Assembly: GCA_024449915.1 (NCBI GenBank)
Contig: JAMZAV010000804.1
Location: forward strand, 124,001 to 188,000
From: Sweltsa coloradensis
Lineage: Eukaryota; Arthropoda; Insecta; Plecoptera; Chloroperlidae
Direction of reading: 5' to 3'
Length of the DNA stretch: 64,000 bases
A program made the position numbers and the translations under genes. Shown piece by piece: positions 20,766 to 33,174 of this stretch. The notes beneath the pieces are model-generated. The model was not told the origin of the DNA and did not search any database. It saw only the letters and a program-made list of their open reading frames with translations. Numbering within the stretch: position 1 is the first letter of the stretch; each line of letters starts with the position of its first letter.

Positions 20766-21609
20766 ATGAAGTGCTCTAACGTTGACTGTGCGGATAACCT
20801 ACCAAGTGACGGTGATTATGTTGACTGTATGCACTGTAAAAATGCGTATCATTACGTGTGCGCGGGTGTGAGCAAGCAAACTCAAAAATCAAAATCAAAG
20901 AAGGCAAAACAAGATTGGCGGTGCTCCTGCTGTCGTGAAAGTTCGCCGAGGCCGGGTCAAGGTGAGTTGCAGGTTGCGACACTACAAGAAGTACTGAAAG
21001 TAGTAAATGAGCTGAAGAGTGACATTCAGGAAATGAAGAATGAGTTATTACTAATCAAAGAATTGCAAGGGAAGGTGGTTAAAAACGAGGAAACAATTCG
21101 AAACTTAATTCATGAAGGGGAGGAAAAGGATAAGATTATAGCTGAATTAGCAAATCAAGTACAACAACTCGATCAATACGGAAGAAACAAGAACTTGGAG
21201 ATATCTAACATTATACAACAAGAAAACGAAGACATTGAAAGTATAGTGATAGGTATTGCTAATCATCTGGAAATACGTCTCGAGAGTTCGGATATAGAAG
21301 CTGTGCATAGAGTTCCATCCAGAAACAAGGATTACCCCCCTAAGGTAGTAGCACAGCTTGTGTCCCGTAAAAAAGAGAAGAGTTTTGATTGCTAAAAAAA
21401 ATATTTCTATTAAAAATAGCAACATCCTTCAGAATGTATTAAGAAAGGATGACCTGACCATCTTCATAAACGAACACCTCTCTCCTTACTATCGGAACTT
21501 ATTTTGGCTAGTGAAGCAACAGGCTAAAGCAACGAGACACAAGTTTGTTTGGTACCGGAACGGATGTATATTTGCTCGAAAAGACGAAGATACGCCCCAC
21601 GTGGATTAA
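20766..21609 (+). CDS. CR1-like LINE ORF1 (PHD finger, coiled coil, RRM-like), one frameshift
   Basis: The ORF starts at ATG 20766. Residues 3-55 form a PHD finger: Cys pairs in CSNVDC and CMHC, then H-x2-C in YHYVC and CSCC after a Trp. Residues ~75-130 are heptad-rich coiled coil. LDQYGRNKNLEIS (about 135-147) matches the RNA-binding core of CR1/L1-type ORF1 proteins. The frame stops near 21393, but KKNISIKNSNILQNVL continues in the next frame to 21609, so a single frameshift in an A-run splits it. It would act as the RNA chaperone of the LINE particle. It precedes ORF2 by 50 bp. Confidence 0.82.
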
Positions 21610-21659
21610 GATCAAAACAGTTGATCAAATTGATCAATTAAAATAACTAAATCGTTTGC

Positions 21660-23860
21660 ATGCATACATTACAAGATGACTTTGAAGACGTTTTATGTGA
21701 ATCTACAGACGATCTAAACGGCTGGTGTGAAACAAACATTAGCGGTATCAGTGCATTGCATGTAAACATACGGTCTATCCAAAAACACTGGGACGAGTTG
21801 CAGGTTATTCTACATGATAACATACAACAATTTCATGTTGTACTACTTAGTGAAGTAAATTTATTAGAAGAAAATGTATTATTTCATTTAGAAGGGTATA
21901 ATCGATTTTGTAAATTAAGAACCTTAAAAAGAGGTGGCGGATTAATTTTATATGTAAGTAATAAATTAACGTTTAGGAGAGAAGAAGTTATATTTTGTAA
22001 TTTTGAGGGTATTTTAGGGGAACTAGTTGTAGGAAACGAAAATGTAACCTTGCTATGCGTTTACAGACCGCCCAACTATATCACAAAGTCAGATTATATA
22101 AACGAAATAGAAACCTACTGGAAAGGAAACAATAACAAATACTGTATATATTTGGGGGACATCAACATTAACACACTTGATAACCATGATGATAAAGTTC
22201 AACTGTATCAGTCAATGCTAGCAACGAATGGTTTTATCCAATGCATCACAAAACCGACAAGGGAGGAGATAGTACACGACCGGCTTAGTAGTACATGTTT
22301 AGATCATATTTACGTTCGAGGTATTGACCTTACTCTCAAATCAGTTGTGTATACAACTAAAGTCAGTGATCATTATGTAGTAGCCGTATCGACCGGTATT
22401 GAGATAAACAAAAACAATGACGAGCATAAAGTGTTTCCCAAGAAATGCATCGACGAGACAAAATTATCAGGAATTTTGAAGGGTATTAAATGGGAAGATT
22501 TACTTGTAGCTACTAACTGTAGCCAATTATATGATGCAATTTACATTAATTTTAAATCGGCTTATGATAAGGCTTCATACACTAGAGATAATAAAGGTAA
22601 ACAAAGAGTAAGCAAAACGTGGGTGACAAAAGAACTCCTCAAATTAATGAAAGAAAGAGACCATGCGTTCCAAAAATGGAAAAAGTGTCCACAGTTAAGT
22701 GTGTTTAAGAATGTGTATAGGAATAATTACAAAAGTTAAAAAATAGTTAACAAAAAAATATTTTGAAAAAAAAAGGCAATTTATTTTAAATAAAAAGAGA
22801 TAGAAAACAGTATGAGGGACACATGGCAAAACATAAATGTCTTGTGGTAAAAAAAAAACAAAAATCAGTAGGGGAAATTATAGATAAATCCTGGGTAAAC
22901 GCGAAACAATACCAACATAGTAAAAGCATTCGCTAACTTTTGTGAAAAAATTTGAAACTAAAACCCCTGGTGTGACATCCAATTTGGTTGTTTACGCACG
23001 AGAGAAGATGGATGTAGACAGCTCCAATCAATGAAATTTTTCCCCCGGTTAGTTAGTAAAGTTAAAGTTTTATAAATATATAAAATAGTGATAAACAGGC
23101 GGGCATTGAGGGGAATTAGAATGAAAGTTTTAAAAATATTGCAGATCAAATAAGTCCGGTAATAGATTGTTTAAAAACTTGTCTAAAAAAAGAAGGAAAA
23201 ACCCCAGTGAGCTAAAAATTTCAATTATAAGCCCCAATATTAACAGAGGCGCTGGCGGCCCTCTTGCAGTCCCTTTCCCGCGGGGGTTTATTCCCCGCAT
23301 TTTCCTATCGGGTAAAATACTTACAAATCCAAAAGAAAGCGGAGTAATTAAATTTAAATTTTTTCTCAAATAAAATTTAAACAAAAATAAGAAAAAAAAA
23401 ACTGTACGCACTCAAAATATCAGTGCGGAAAAAATACAAGAACTTTAATTTCAGTAACACTTTTGAAAACAAAAAATGAGCAAGCTGATACGATTACCCA
23501 AAAAAAAACAAATGAAAATTTATTTTATAACCGATTAATACATCTTGGGTTAAGTTTTTTCCTGTAAAGGCCCCCTTCCCGTTTACTGTAGGGGCGATAA
23601 ATGACAAAGGCTAATATTATAATAAGGGAAACTTTAACGGCAATAAACTTAACTTTCAGTCCCATAAAAAAAATTTTTGTGAAAATCAAAAATTTTGAGA
23701 AACAAATAAAAGTAATTACATACAAAAAAACTGTAAAACTACTCGAGTGTCCTGCAGGCGTAGTCTCTTAGAAAAAAAGGATTGTTGGGATAACCCGTCT
23801 CGGGTTTATCGGTGATTTTTTTAGTACTGTCTTATTTAGAAACGTTTTTGAAAAGGCCAC
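21660..23860 (+). pseudogene. CR1-like LINE ORF2: APE endonuclease and start of RT
   Basis: A 359-residue open frame (21660-22739) carries a complete APE-type endonuclease: LHVNIRSI, LLSEVN, RGGGLILYVS, CVYRPPN, YLGDININ, CLDHIYV and VSDHYV in order. It nicks target DNA for target-primed reverse transcription. The RT linker (WVTKELLKLMKERDHAFQKW) follows. After 22739 the protein can be followed only by hopping frames (GKIL...ESG near RT block 2, about 23305-23340). Homopolymer runs rise sharply at the same point, so the breaks may be assembly errors. The right limit is approximate. Confidence 0.8.
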
Positions 23861-25379
23861 ATCTAGCAATGCTCAAAATAAATTTAAGTTGTAGCTCTTT
23901 TTCGGTGGTGAACGGTGCGAGCGTAGGCTATTTTAGGGGTAAACACACCGCGGTCAGCAAGTAATCCTTACCCCTTTCATTCCCAAATTAATTTTGTCTT
24001 AATAGGTAGTGTTAATTAAATTAAAAAACCAATTTTTTCTGAGAATTTTGATATTTTTTTCGTTTTTTACTGATTTTTAAGCATTTTTCTTGTAATTTTT
24101 GGGGAATTTTTGGGTTTTTGAATAAAATTTTAATTTTTGGGGTCTAATTTAAATTTGAAGTGCATTCTAAAACTAGTTTTTTTTCTGTTTTTTTTTTGCT
24201 TTTTTAGTTTTTGTGTATCTGAAATAACACCAAGACGGGAGATTTATTATTTTTCCGGGAAAAACAAAATTTTTTTTTTTTAGCCTTTTTAGAACTGTGA
24301 TTTTCAATTTTTCTCTCAAAAAGGCACTATTCGTCCCATTGAATTGGGGAAAAAAAAATCCAAAAAATATTTTTTTTTTTCCCAAAAGAAAAATAAAAAA
24401 TTTGGGGGAAAAACTAAAAAAAACAAAAATTTACCCGAAATTTTTTTTAGAACTTTCCTTTCCCATATGGCAACGCCTGGTTAAAAAGGGGTTAGAGCTT
24501 TGCGAGACCCGCCACCAGAGCTCACACAAAAAACTTGGAGCACACTATTAAATAAACTTAGAATTTTATACCGCTTTTAAACATTGCTATTCAGTACTAC
24601 CAAAAAATGACTGGTGAAAATAATTGATTTTTTATCCTATAGGACATAATGAAAGAACAACAAAAATGCAAATTTTTGTATTGTGACTCTAAATCACCAG
24701 GCTTAATATTATTTAAGTAGAAGTTATAAACGAAATTTTTAGTAAATTCCCCAGTAATTTTATTTAATTCGAGAGAGATTATAATTTAATCATCTTAAAA
24801 TCATTTAAAATTTTTGAGGTTTGAAAACATTATGTAACGCCGAACTAATTTTGGATCGGTTCAATAAAAAAACATTCTTCTCGGGTTTGACTTCAAAATG
24901 TTTTCAAAACCGTCATTAAAACCCCCCACTACACTGCCACCTAGTAAAAGTGGGCCTAAAAATTTATTAAATTCATTTTTTAAAAATTTTTTGAGATCTT
25001 TTTTTAAAAATTTCATCTTTAGTGAAAATTACTTTGTTTTGGGTTTTTCCCCGGGGGTTTCTATTAGCGCACGAAACAGTAAAAAAATAAAAGTGTCCCT
25101 TTCAAAATTTTGCCAAATATCAACTTTATATAAAATTTCGGGCCTAAGCAATCATTTATTCAACCCAAGGGTAAATCTCGCAAAACGCACTATGGGGCTT
25201 TTTTAACTTCGAACTGAAAGGAGCCCGCACCTTTGCAATCACTACACTGAAAAAAAAACGCCCTTTTTTTTTAAGGGTAAGTATATGGGGCCCATTTCCC
25301 ACAAAAGAAATCATTAATTATGCAAACATAGCAAGGTTAAGTAAATGACCCTTGAAGGCATATAAAAAAACCCTACGTC

Positions 25380-25900
25380 CGGGAAAAAAATGCCTATACT
25401 TTGCGGGATTTTTAACCCATCAATTTAGGGAAATTACTGTTGTGTTACCTTAAATAAAACCTACATTGCACACTTAAACAAACTATGTCATGTATAATTT
25501 TTAGTAGTGCGTCTATCTTTAATTTCCCCGTACATTGCTGAAAAAAATTATTTCCCAAAGTAGGGAAAAATTTCAGCCATAGTTGCCTTACTTTAAAACA
25601 TTGTTCACTTAAATTCCCCCTTGTGTAGTGTTATATTTGGCATTAGGGTGAAATTTTTATTTAATCATACACTGTAGGTTAAAAATAACCCCATGATGGA
25701 AAAATTTGGCCTTGTGTTTAATTAAATTTTTGGAACGTTGTGACCTACAATAATCTCTTGAGTGGGGTAATATTTGGCCTACTTTAAAATTTTAATTTTT
25801 ACACATTGTAAACTTAAAAAAACCTAATGTAGGGAAAAATTTTTGCCTTTGTTTGTTTAAAGTTTTTTGAATACGTTGTAACGGTCGAAAAAATTTCGAC
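25380..25900. repeat. Degenerate short tandem repeats
   Basis: Units resembling CTACATTG...ACTTAAA...TAGGG(T/A)AAAATTT recur every 60-130 bp (about 25470, 25590, 25670, 25820). They are too corrupted to set a period. Confidence 0.4.
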
Positions 25901-28900
25901 CCGTACAAATATTTTTTTAGTAGTTGTCAGGCTGAAATTTTCCTCCTGTAGTAGATTAAGGGGACAGTCAATTATTTTTTTATAAATTTTAACTTGATGA
26001 CAACGTTTCCTGTAAGTAAGACACAATCTTTTAATACCCAGTAGAAAGATTAACAAACCCTATAATTTCATGGTTTTAAAAATCTGGACGCAGCGAGGCC
26101 GAACCTGGTACCTGGAGAAAGAGTATACCTGTCCTAGCGAAAAACCCCAATACCCCAAAGACCCCGATCCCTTAGGGCGTCTGTAGTGAATCATTTTGGG
26201 GAGAGTAGTTATGTTAATAAATGTTTAAAATGAGAAATTAAATAAAAAAAAATTTTTTTCCGGATTCCGGCCATATTATATAACAAATAATAAAATTTAT
26301 AATTTATTAATGTTCCCCTGGGGTCCACATTTTCTCCTTTCGGAAATCCCCTCAGGTGATATAAAAAAAATCTCCTTTTCTGTGCCGAATAAAGTCCTTT
26401 TTAAAAAAGCTGTTAACGGGTCATATAAGGGAATATTAGAAAATATGGTTAATTTTCTTTGACGACCGGGAAACCATATTGGGCGATTGTAAGAATTTTA
26501 TGGGGATAATTGTTTCGGTAACCCAAAGTGCTTTATCTACCCTTCGGGGTCAAATTTCTTGCCCTTTTTAAGTCTGCAAAACTGCCCTTTTTAATGAAAT
26601 TTACTCCAATAGAATACATTTAAAGCCCTTTAAAAATTTGAATATTCACTCACAGTATTCACTGTTTAAGGAAAAAATTTTTTCACCCCGCTTTTTATTT
26701 AAACCCTAAATTTTAATTTGTCCTACAAAAAGAATTATTTCTTTCCTGTAGTTTAAATTTTTATTCCTCCACGGTTTAATATTATCTTTATTTGATTCTT
26801 TAAAATTATTTTTGACAAATTTCGAACTCACGGCATTTTTTTTTTTTTTTTTTTATGCGCTATTTTTTAGGTTTTCGAGGGTGTGTTTTTTATCCGTTTC
26901 TTGGTCGAATATTCCACTTTAGAGGTCGATAAAAATACCTCCCCGGGAGAATTTTTTCTTTTAGAGGGCTAGTTCTTGGTTGATATTGGTTGAAAAATTT
27001 TACAATAGGAAATTCGCCTGTTGAAGAGCCCCCCCCCCCCCACACACATTGTTATTTTTATTCAGTCGTAAAAGGGTTTTTTTTCCCGTAACAGAATTTA
27101 CTAAAACAATTAGTAAAATGAATCACAAAATATTTAAAAATTAAAATATGCTTTCGAAATATTTATGAAAACAAGAGGGCATATGACGAGTAACCTTCGA
27201 AATCCGGGAGTTTTGAAACTTAGACCCATAATCCTTTACCATGTTCTCAGCACTCACAAACCCTTTTTCTTTTGACGACGGGTTTGTGCAAAAAAAAATA
27301 TGGAAATTTGAACAATTTTAATTTCAATTGGTGATTGCCCTGACGTCGTTTGTTTCCCGACAGTATAGAGTTGCGTAAAGGGCGTGTTCGGCCCCTTCCA
27401 ATTATACATTTTTGTGTAGTTTGTCATTTTTTAGTATTAACCCGGGGCATGCAAAAGTCCCTGTTAGACGAGTGGGGCGAGCCATGGGGTTGGTACCCGG
27501 GGAACATTTCCCTTTCCCCCCCTTCAAAGGGCTAGATCTAGCCAGCCCCGAGTCTCCCCTCTAGCCTATACCCCCCAGAGTGGCGCTTATGGCCTTACAG
27601 CAGTTAAAAGTGCCCCCTTTTACCAAACTAAACTCAAACCCTTAAACTTCATCTTTTAAAGTTTATATATCAACAAACTTAAAAACAAAATTACCGATAT
27701 CAACACATGGCTCGCTTACTCGTTTTAAATACTTTGGCTTTTTCCCATTCTTTTTAGCTGGGTGCCTTTTTACCCCAAATGTGGGAGTCCCGGGGTTTAA
27801 AAACCCCCCCCTCGGGTAGGTTTTTAATTTCGGATTGATTAAAAAAAAGTATTGAAAATAATTTTTTGGGAAAGCATACAATTTTATGGAAAACACAGGC
27901 AGTAGGAATACGAATAAAAATTTCAAGGTTTATCAAATTTACAGCGGGAATTTTGGGAAACCTTGAGCGGGAGATTCGTTTTTACCTTGGTCAATGCTGC
28001 ACTCACCGCTGACATTCGATCAAAAAAAGATTGGTTCATAACAAAAAACAATTGCGTTCAATTTAAAAGTACATTTTTCACCCTTTTTTTAATTTAGTTC
28101 TTGCGTGTAATTTAAATGTAAAGATTTTGCTGAAAATGTTTCCAACACCCACACTTTAGTGTCACGCATTACGTGCCTAATTAATCTCAAACTATAACCA
28201 ATCACCACTTAAAAAGTTTTTTTAAAATTTCGTGCAATCTAGTCAGCGGTTCGCCCTTTCTGAACCATCACCACTCACTCACTCATCCTCACTCACTCAT
28301 CACTATTCATTCATACAGGAACAGAGAAAATTTTTTTTTGGGTTGAATGGTAAGACCCCAAATGTACTCTGTTTCTGTGGAAACTCAAGTCATCGCTGCG
28401 CTCCCCCTTTAGTAATAGATCTATAATAAGAATAACCCAATCCAAGTTTTAGATGCTACTTAAATTTTGGGTGGGGGGTGGTTGTTCTGTAGATAAAAGG
28501 TGTAAAAAAATTCTATTACAAATAATTCTTAGACTTGTACCAAAACCTTTTTCCAATTTGAACTTTACCATATGTGGGTAGACTAGTAGGGGGAAAGGGC
28601 GAAGGCAGGCAAACGAAGCGTATTAAACCAATTTAACCTGTACCTTTGTGTATTTAAAACCCCTTTTTGACTGACTCAGAACTCGGCAGCATACCCTTCC
28701 TTTTTTAGTCTTAATTCTTTCAGATCTACATTTTATATAAGACGTTGTATGAGTGGGCGACAGAGCCTAGAGCCCCGACATTTCCATAATTTTCTTGCTT
28801 CTTTTTTGCATTTAGACTCTTTCTAAATATTTTCAAGGGTGGTTTAGTACCGTCTTGGCATTACACCACAGCTATCAGATTATTTTGTAAAATTACAACG

Positions 28901-29619
28901 TATACTCTTACAATAACACTCAAAAGCTTTTGGGTGCTTGCTATATTATTAAAACACGGGAATTGATACCCAAGATAGTGGAAGCTATACTTTACGTCGG
29001 CATAGACAAAACACTTTTGGGGGGGGGGGGGGGGGGTGCGAACAAGATTTTGTCTACTGACAAAAACACTGTCAAATTCACAATTTTATAAATACTTACG
29101 GAATTAAACCAATAAAAAAGTAGTAAAAAACCACAATTTGCAAAGTTAAACATAAAAAAAACTAGGGCCTATATGCGATGCGCCCTAGACTCCAGTAGTT
29201 GGGATGGGGGGGGGGGGGCAACTTTCCGACCCCCCCTTGTAACAGGTACAACTTTTCCCCCCAAGCGATTGTTTCATGGGGAATGTTGACAGTTTACTCC
29301 CCCCAGAAATCAAGCGATGTTACACCCATGCGTCAAAGAATGCCAAAATTAAAAAAACACCTTGCGCGATCATTTTGGTGGCGGACCGGGGTTTAAGAAA
29401 AAGTTATAAAAAAAAAAAATTTGGATAAAAAAAAAAGAAAAAAAATTTTTGTTAAATCCCAGTTACAAGATTGATTTTTTAAACTGATTTTAGTGTAGTA
29501 TTGTGCTATAGATAATGTGGTAAAAAATAAGGGTTTTTAGTTAATTTGAAATATACTTTTACATTTAAAACATAATTTTTATGCCTTATATCGACTAAAT
29601 TTTTTTTATGAAAGTTATG

Positions 29620-30120
29620 CAAAACGCTCCAAAATGCATATGTGTTTTTCCCTTACAATGTAAGCAAAAATTTAACATGAACATCATATGCAAATAAACC
29701 CTATATATGAATAGTTCCTTTAGCCTGCAACGTAGCATTAAAGAAGGGAAGCGAGGGGGGAAAAATGACCCTAATTAAAAAACGTAAATTTTAGCCTCCA
29801 TTAGGCTTAACTTTAAAGAACGTAGTGCTAATTAGTCACTCCATGCAATGTGTTTTTAACCCCCCGAATCAACAATAAATTTAAGTTGAATAAAGTGTGA
29901 ATTTTACCCTACATTTTGGGGGTTTAAAAGTCTCAATGAGGGGACACTTAAGTTTAAAGCCTACTAAAATCACACTACATTAGGGTTTTAAGGCCCACAG
30001 TGTAGGCAGATTTAAAGTGAACGTCGGTGAAAAAATACACCTTTAGGAAGGGAAATTTTTTAAACCTACAAGAAAGCGGTCAATTTTTATGACTTTTGCA
30101 TAAATTAACTTTAACATTTC
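29620..30120. repeat. Degenerate short repeats, inverted relative to 25.4-25.9 kb
   Basis: ACATTTTGGGGG, CTACATTAGGGTTTTAAG and CAGTGTAGGCAGATTTAAAG recur. Read as reverse complement they resemble the 25.4-25.9 kb units. Confidence 0.35.
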
Positions 30121-30354
30121 AATAAAATTCACTGTACCTGCACAATTTTTTTAAGAAAGGTATACTTTTGGTGAAAACCATATTTACATACTGTTGTTGG
30201 AAAAGTAGTCTCCGATGCAGGGTTATTTTAAAGATTTTTTTACAGTGTATATGAAACCGACTCCCAAAATTTTATTTCTTCAAAATTTGGCCCGGGAACC
30301 CGTATCGAACTCGCAACCTCCCTGAAGGGGTCTATAAAAAAAATAATAAAAAAA

Positions 30355-30400
30355 AATTTATTTGTCTACCCACCAGTTTTAAAAACTGATTTTTAGGCTC
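30355..30400 (+). repeat. Dispersed repeat D, 5' fragment
   Basis: TTTATTTGTCTACCCACCAG and AAACTGATTTTTAG match the start of repeat D at 55838 and 18370. The rest of the repeat is missing. Confidence 0.5.
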
Positions 30401-30749
30401 TTATATTATTATTATTTCAGAACTCTATTGCGTTGCGTCACTGTTGCCGTGATAACAGACAGGGAACTCACTGTTAGTGTTGTGTAAGGAATTTTGTAAA
30501 GAACCGAGCCCACTAATGTGTCGCGAGGCGAGATAAATAATCTCCGTCAATTGGCTGTTTACATAGAGGCTGGGGAAATCCCGCACATGGGAGTGTTGCG
30601 TAAGACGCTAGCGGATGGTTGTCGAATGTTTAGATAAGTTAGTAATCATCACTGAGAAATATTAGGTCAAGATCCCTGGCTATATTATTTTATGCACACG
30701 TAGTTACACAGGGAGCACCCAAATAAAAAGTCGTATCAGAATGTTTACT
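30401..30749. other. No gene recognised
   Basis: Sequence quality looks normal again. I see no repeat or supported frame. Confidence 0.5.
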
Positions 30750-30757
30750 CAAGACAA

Positions 30758-31962
30758 CAAGGGCGGATCCAGGATTCCAGTGAGGGGGGGGGGCGCACTG
30801 GGAGTTTGGGGGGGGGGGGGGAATTGACTGACAAATTAGTACTATTTAAAAAATATTTATATTTATGTACTTTTAAAAAAACACCACATTTCAAATGACA
30901 GTCAATTTTTCTGTTTCGCCAACCAAATCTATTTATTACACGTTCAACACACCTCAATATCTCTATGGACGTTCATAAGCTGCATAGGCTCAAAGCTAGA
31001 CTTCAGATCTGAATCTGATACTTTGTCCAAGTTTGTTGGTACTAGGACGTTCAATTTGTTACAATCAACTGAATCATCTGAAAATCTGTCTTTCATATCT
31101 ACAATGATATTGTCTAGGATTGGAATGTAAACAGATCTTTCCCAATGCTTAAAATAAGTTCCCGATTGTCATTGGATGTTGATGGATAGTTTCACCTGTT
31201 TACTTGCTTCTGTACTAGTCTTGGGATTCGAACTTATACATCCATTGTCTCCATAGATTTTTCAGCAGCTTCAAAAAGCAATGAAAAGAACTGCTGAGAA
31301 GTGTCCCTTTTGGTTTCAACTTAAAAGTACTTTTATTGTGTGTGTTATTTTCTCTTTGATTTTTTCTTTTCATATACGGTATCTATAGATTCAAGTTGAA
31401 GACACTTAGGGGTACTGAGAACAACAGTTGCATCAGTTAAGTTATATCACGATGCAGTGCATAGTTATTATAAAGTCGCATGTAGAAATTGAACATAACA
31501 AGTTATTTGCCTTAGGTTGCTGTAGAACTATTCTTACATTCTGACACAATTCGAAGTGCTTCTGCTATCTTAGGTAAATCTTCTGTGAATTGTAAGATTG
31601 ACTCATGCCGTTCTACCCAACGTGTCGCGCAGTATCCCCGCGTTTGATGGCCTAACACTTTTTTTAAACAAAATTTCATTTTCCTGAAGAGTTTAGTAAA
31701 TAGTGATCTCTTTCAAGTACCTATGGCATTTCGCACATTTTGTCGGCGGGGTTGGGGGGGGGGGGGGGTCGGCGGGTGTGTGTTTGCCGGGTCTACCTAC
31801 AGTATAGACCCGTGCAGCCACAACCTATGCATAGGAGTGAAAGCAAAAGATACGCGTGTTTATGTTTTAGTTTAATTTGTATAATGTGTATTTGTAATTT
31901 GTTTGTATGTTTGGTGAAGGGGGGCGCGCGCCCCTCGCGCCCCCCCCCTGGATCCGCCCCTG
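30758..31962 (-). mobile_element. hAT transposon, 1205 bp, with decayed transposase
   Basis: The 8-bp duplication CAAGACAA flanks it exactly (30750-30757 and 31963-31970). Ends are CAAGGGCGGATCCAGG on the left and the inverted CAGGGGCGGATCCAGG on the right, 15 of 16 matching. Poly-G runs lie inside both ends. Minus-strand transposase remains support hAT. Internal deletion leaves it far shorter than an autonomous element. Confidence 0.92.
30935..31660 (-). pseudogene. hAT transposase remains (DUF4371-type)
   Basis: Read on the minus strand, 31540-31650 gives TRWVERHESILQFTEDLPKI then AEALRIVS, the classic block of hAT transposases of the ZMYM/THAP-related type. About 31170-30960 gives YFKHWERSVYIPILDNIIVD then MKDRFSDDSV, the segment that precedes the dimerisation domain. 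Between them the frame is broken and shortened. It sits inside the TIR-bounded element 30758-31962. It is not functional. Confidence 0.75.
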
Positions 31963-32110
31963 CAAGACAACCCCTCGAACGCCAGACATGTGGAGTAGCC
32001 ACTCAGGAAACAAAAAGTAAACAAACTTCCACCGCTAGACCATGCGGCCAATCTATGATCTGTTCAAAATATTTAAATGTCTCAATACCATTGATTGGAT
32101 TAATAATTAG

Positions 32111-32712
32111 ATGATGAAATGAATAATATAAATAATGATTTATATGAAGAATAAAATTCGTAATTAGTTTAGTGCCATTTTTTAGTCAAATGATCAAGGT
32201 ATGAATATTTGTAATTAACATTGTGATCACGCAAAATTGGTAACATACCATGAAGGTAATCACTGCCATACGGTCAAATCTGTGGCACGTAGCCCACTCA
32301 CAGCGTCTTTTAACGTCGAAATATATTTAAAAAATCACGTATTTTTATACATTTTAGGTGAATATTTTTATCTCATACATGAATAAACATCAATACATAA
32401 ATCAAAGGTGTTGATGAAATGAAGAATATAAATAATGATTTGTATGAAGAATAAAATTCGTAATAAGTTTAATGCCATTTTTTAGTCAAATGATCAAGGT
32501 ATGAATTTTTGTAAGTAACATTGTGATCACGCAAAATTGGTAACATACCATGAAGGTAATCACTGCCATACAGTCAAATCTGTGGCACGTAGCCCACTCA
32601 CAGCGTGTTTTAACGTCGAAATATATTTAAAAAATCAAGTATTTTTATACATTTTAGGTAAATATTTTTATATCATACATGAATAAACAATAAACATCAA
32701 TACATAAATCAA
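32111..32712. repeat. 300-bp tandem duplication, two units
   Basis: ATGATGAAATGAATAATATA at 32111 recurs as TTGATGAAATGAAGAATATA at 32411 with about 97% agreement over ~300 bp. Shared landmarks are GTGATCACGCAAAATTGG and TGGCACGTAGCCCACTCACA. Confidence 0.9.
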
Positions 32713-32997
32713 AGGTGTTGATCTTTATTTAGTTATATTTAACGTGGTCAACCTCTTGCGGCCATAACTTAAGATTCACCTTCGAGAATAAGGGTCCGCA
32801 TGGCAAGCAAAAGGATCGGGTGCAATACCCGGTTGGGGTTGCCTGAGACTTTCAGGTAGTTTAAGGCAAAGCAATGTTATTCTATTGCGAACTACTTATG
32901 CATCGACGAAAAATAGTAGTCATTTCTCTTAATCCAGACAAAATTATAATAGCACAGATAATATTATGATAGTAACTCGTTCAAACTTACGTCGCGC

Positions 32998-33070
32998 ATG
33001 AAGGTAATCACTGCCATACGGCAGTGTTTGTGGCACGTAGCCCACTCACAGCGTCTTCTAACGTCGAAAA
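32998..33070. repeat. Partial third copy of the 300-bp unit
   Basis: CATGAAGGTAATCACTGCCA and TGGCACGTAGCCCACTCACA recur, followed by GCGTCTTCTAACGTCGAAA. Separated from the main pair by ~285 bp of other sequence (32713-32997) in which I see nothing else. Confidence 0.85.
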
Positions 33071-33174
33071 GTAAACAATTGCAAGAAGGAACTGATACAA
33101 TATCCGATTAACACTAGCATTTTGATTACACGTGCTTAATCACCAACTAAAAAAAAAACCTAAAAACCCTAAAA

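Larger units (their letters stand above)
23861..30354. other. Homopolymer-rich, apparently error-laden sequence; no gene recognised
   Basis: Dense A, T, G and C runs, for example 24355-24440, 27030 and 29022, and no frame with domain motifs. Loose repeats occur at 25380-25900 (CCTAATGTAGGGAAAAATTT-like units) and, in reverse orientation, at 29620-30120 (ACTACATTAGGGTTTTAA-like). A short (ACTC)n lies at 28265-28310. Confidence 0.5.

Noticed and set aside
28265..28310. CRISPR-like short repeats
   Set aside because: (ACTC)n simple sequence without spacers, in a eukaryotic genome.
25380..30120. A ~4.7-kb inverted-repeat element bounded by 25.4-25.9 and 29.6-30.1 kb
   Set aside because: The resemblance between the two edges is loose and both lie in suspect sequence; no defined ends or target duplication.
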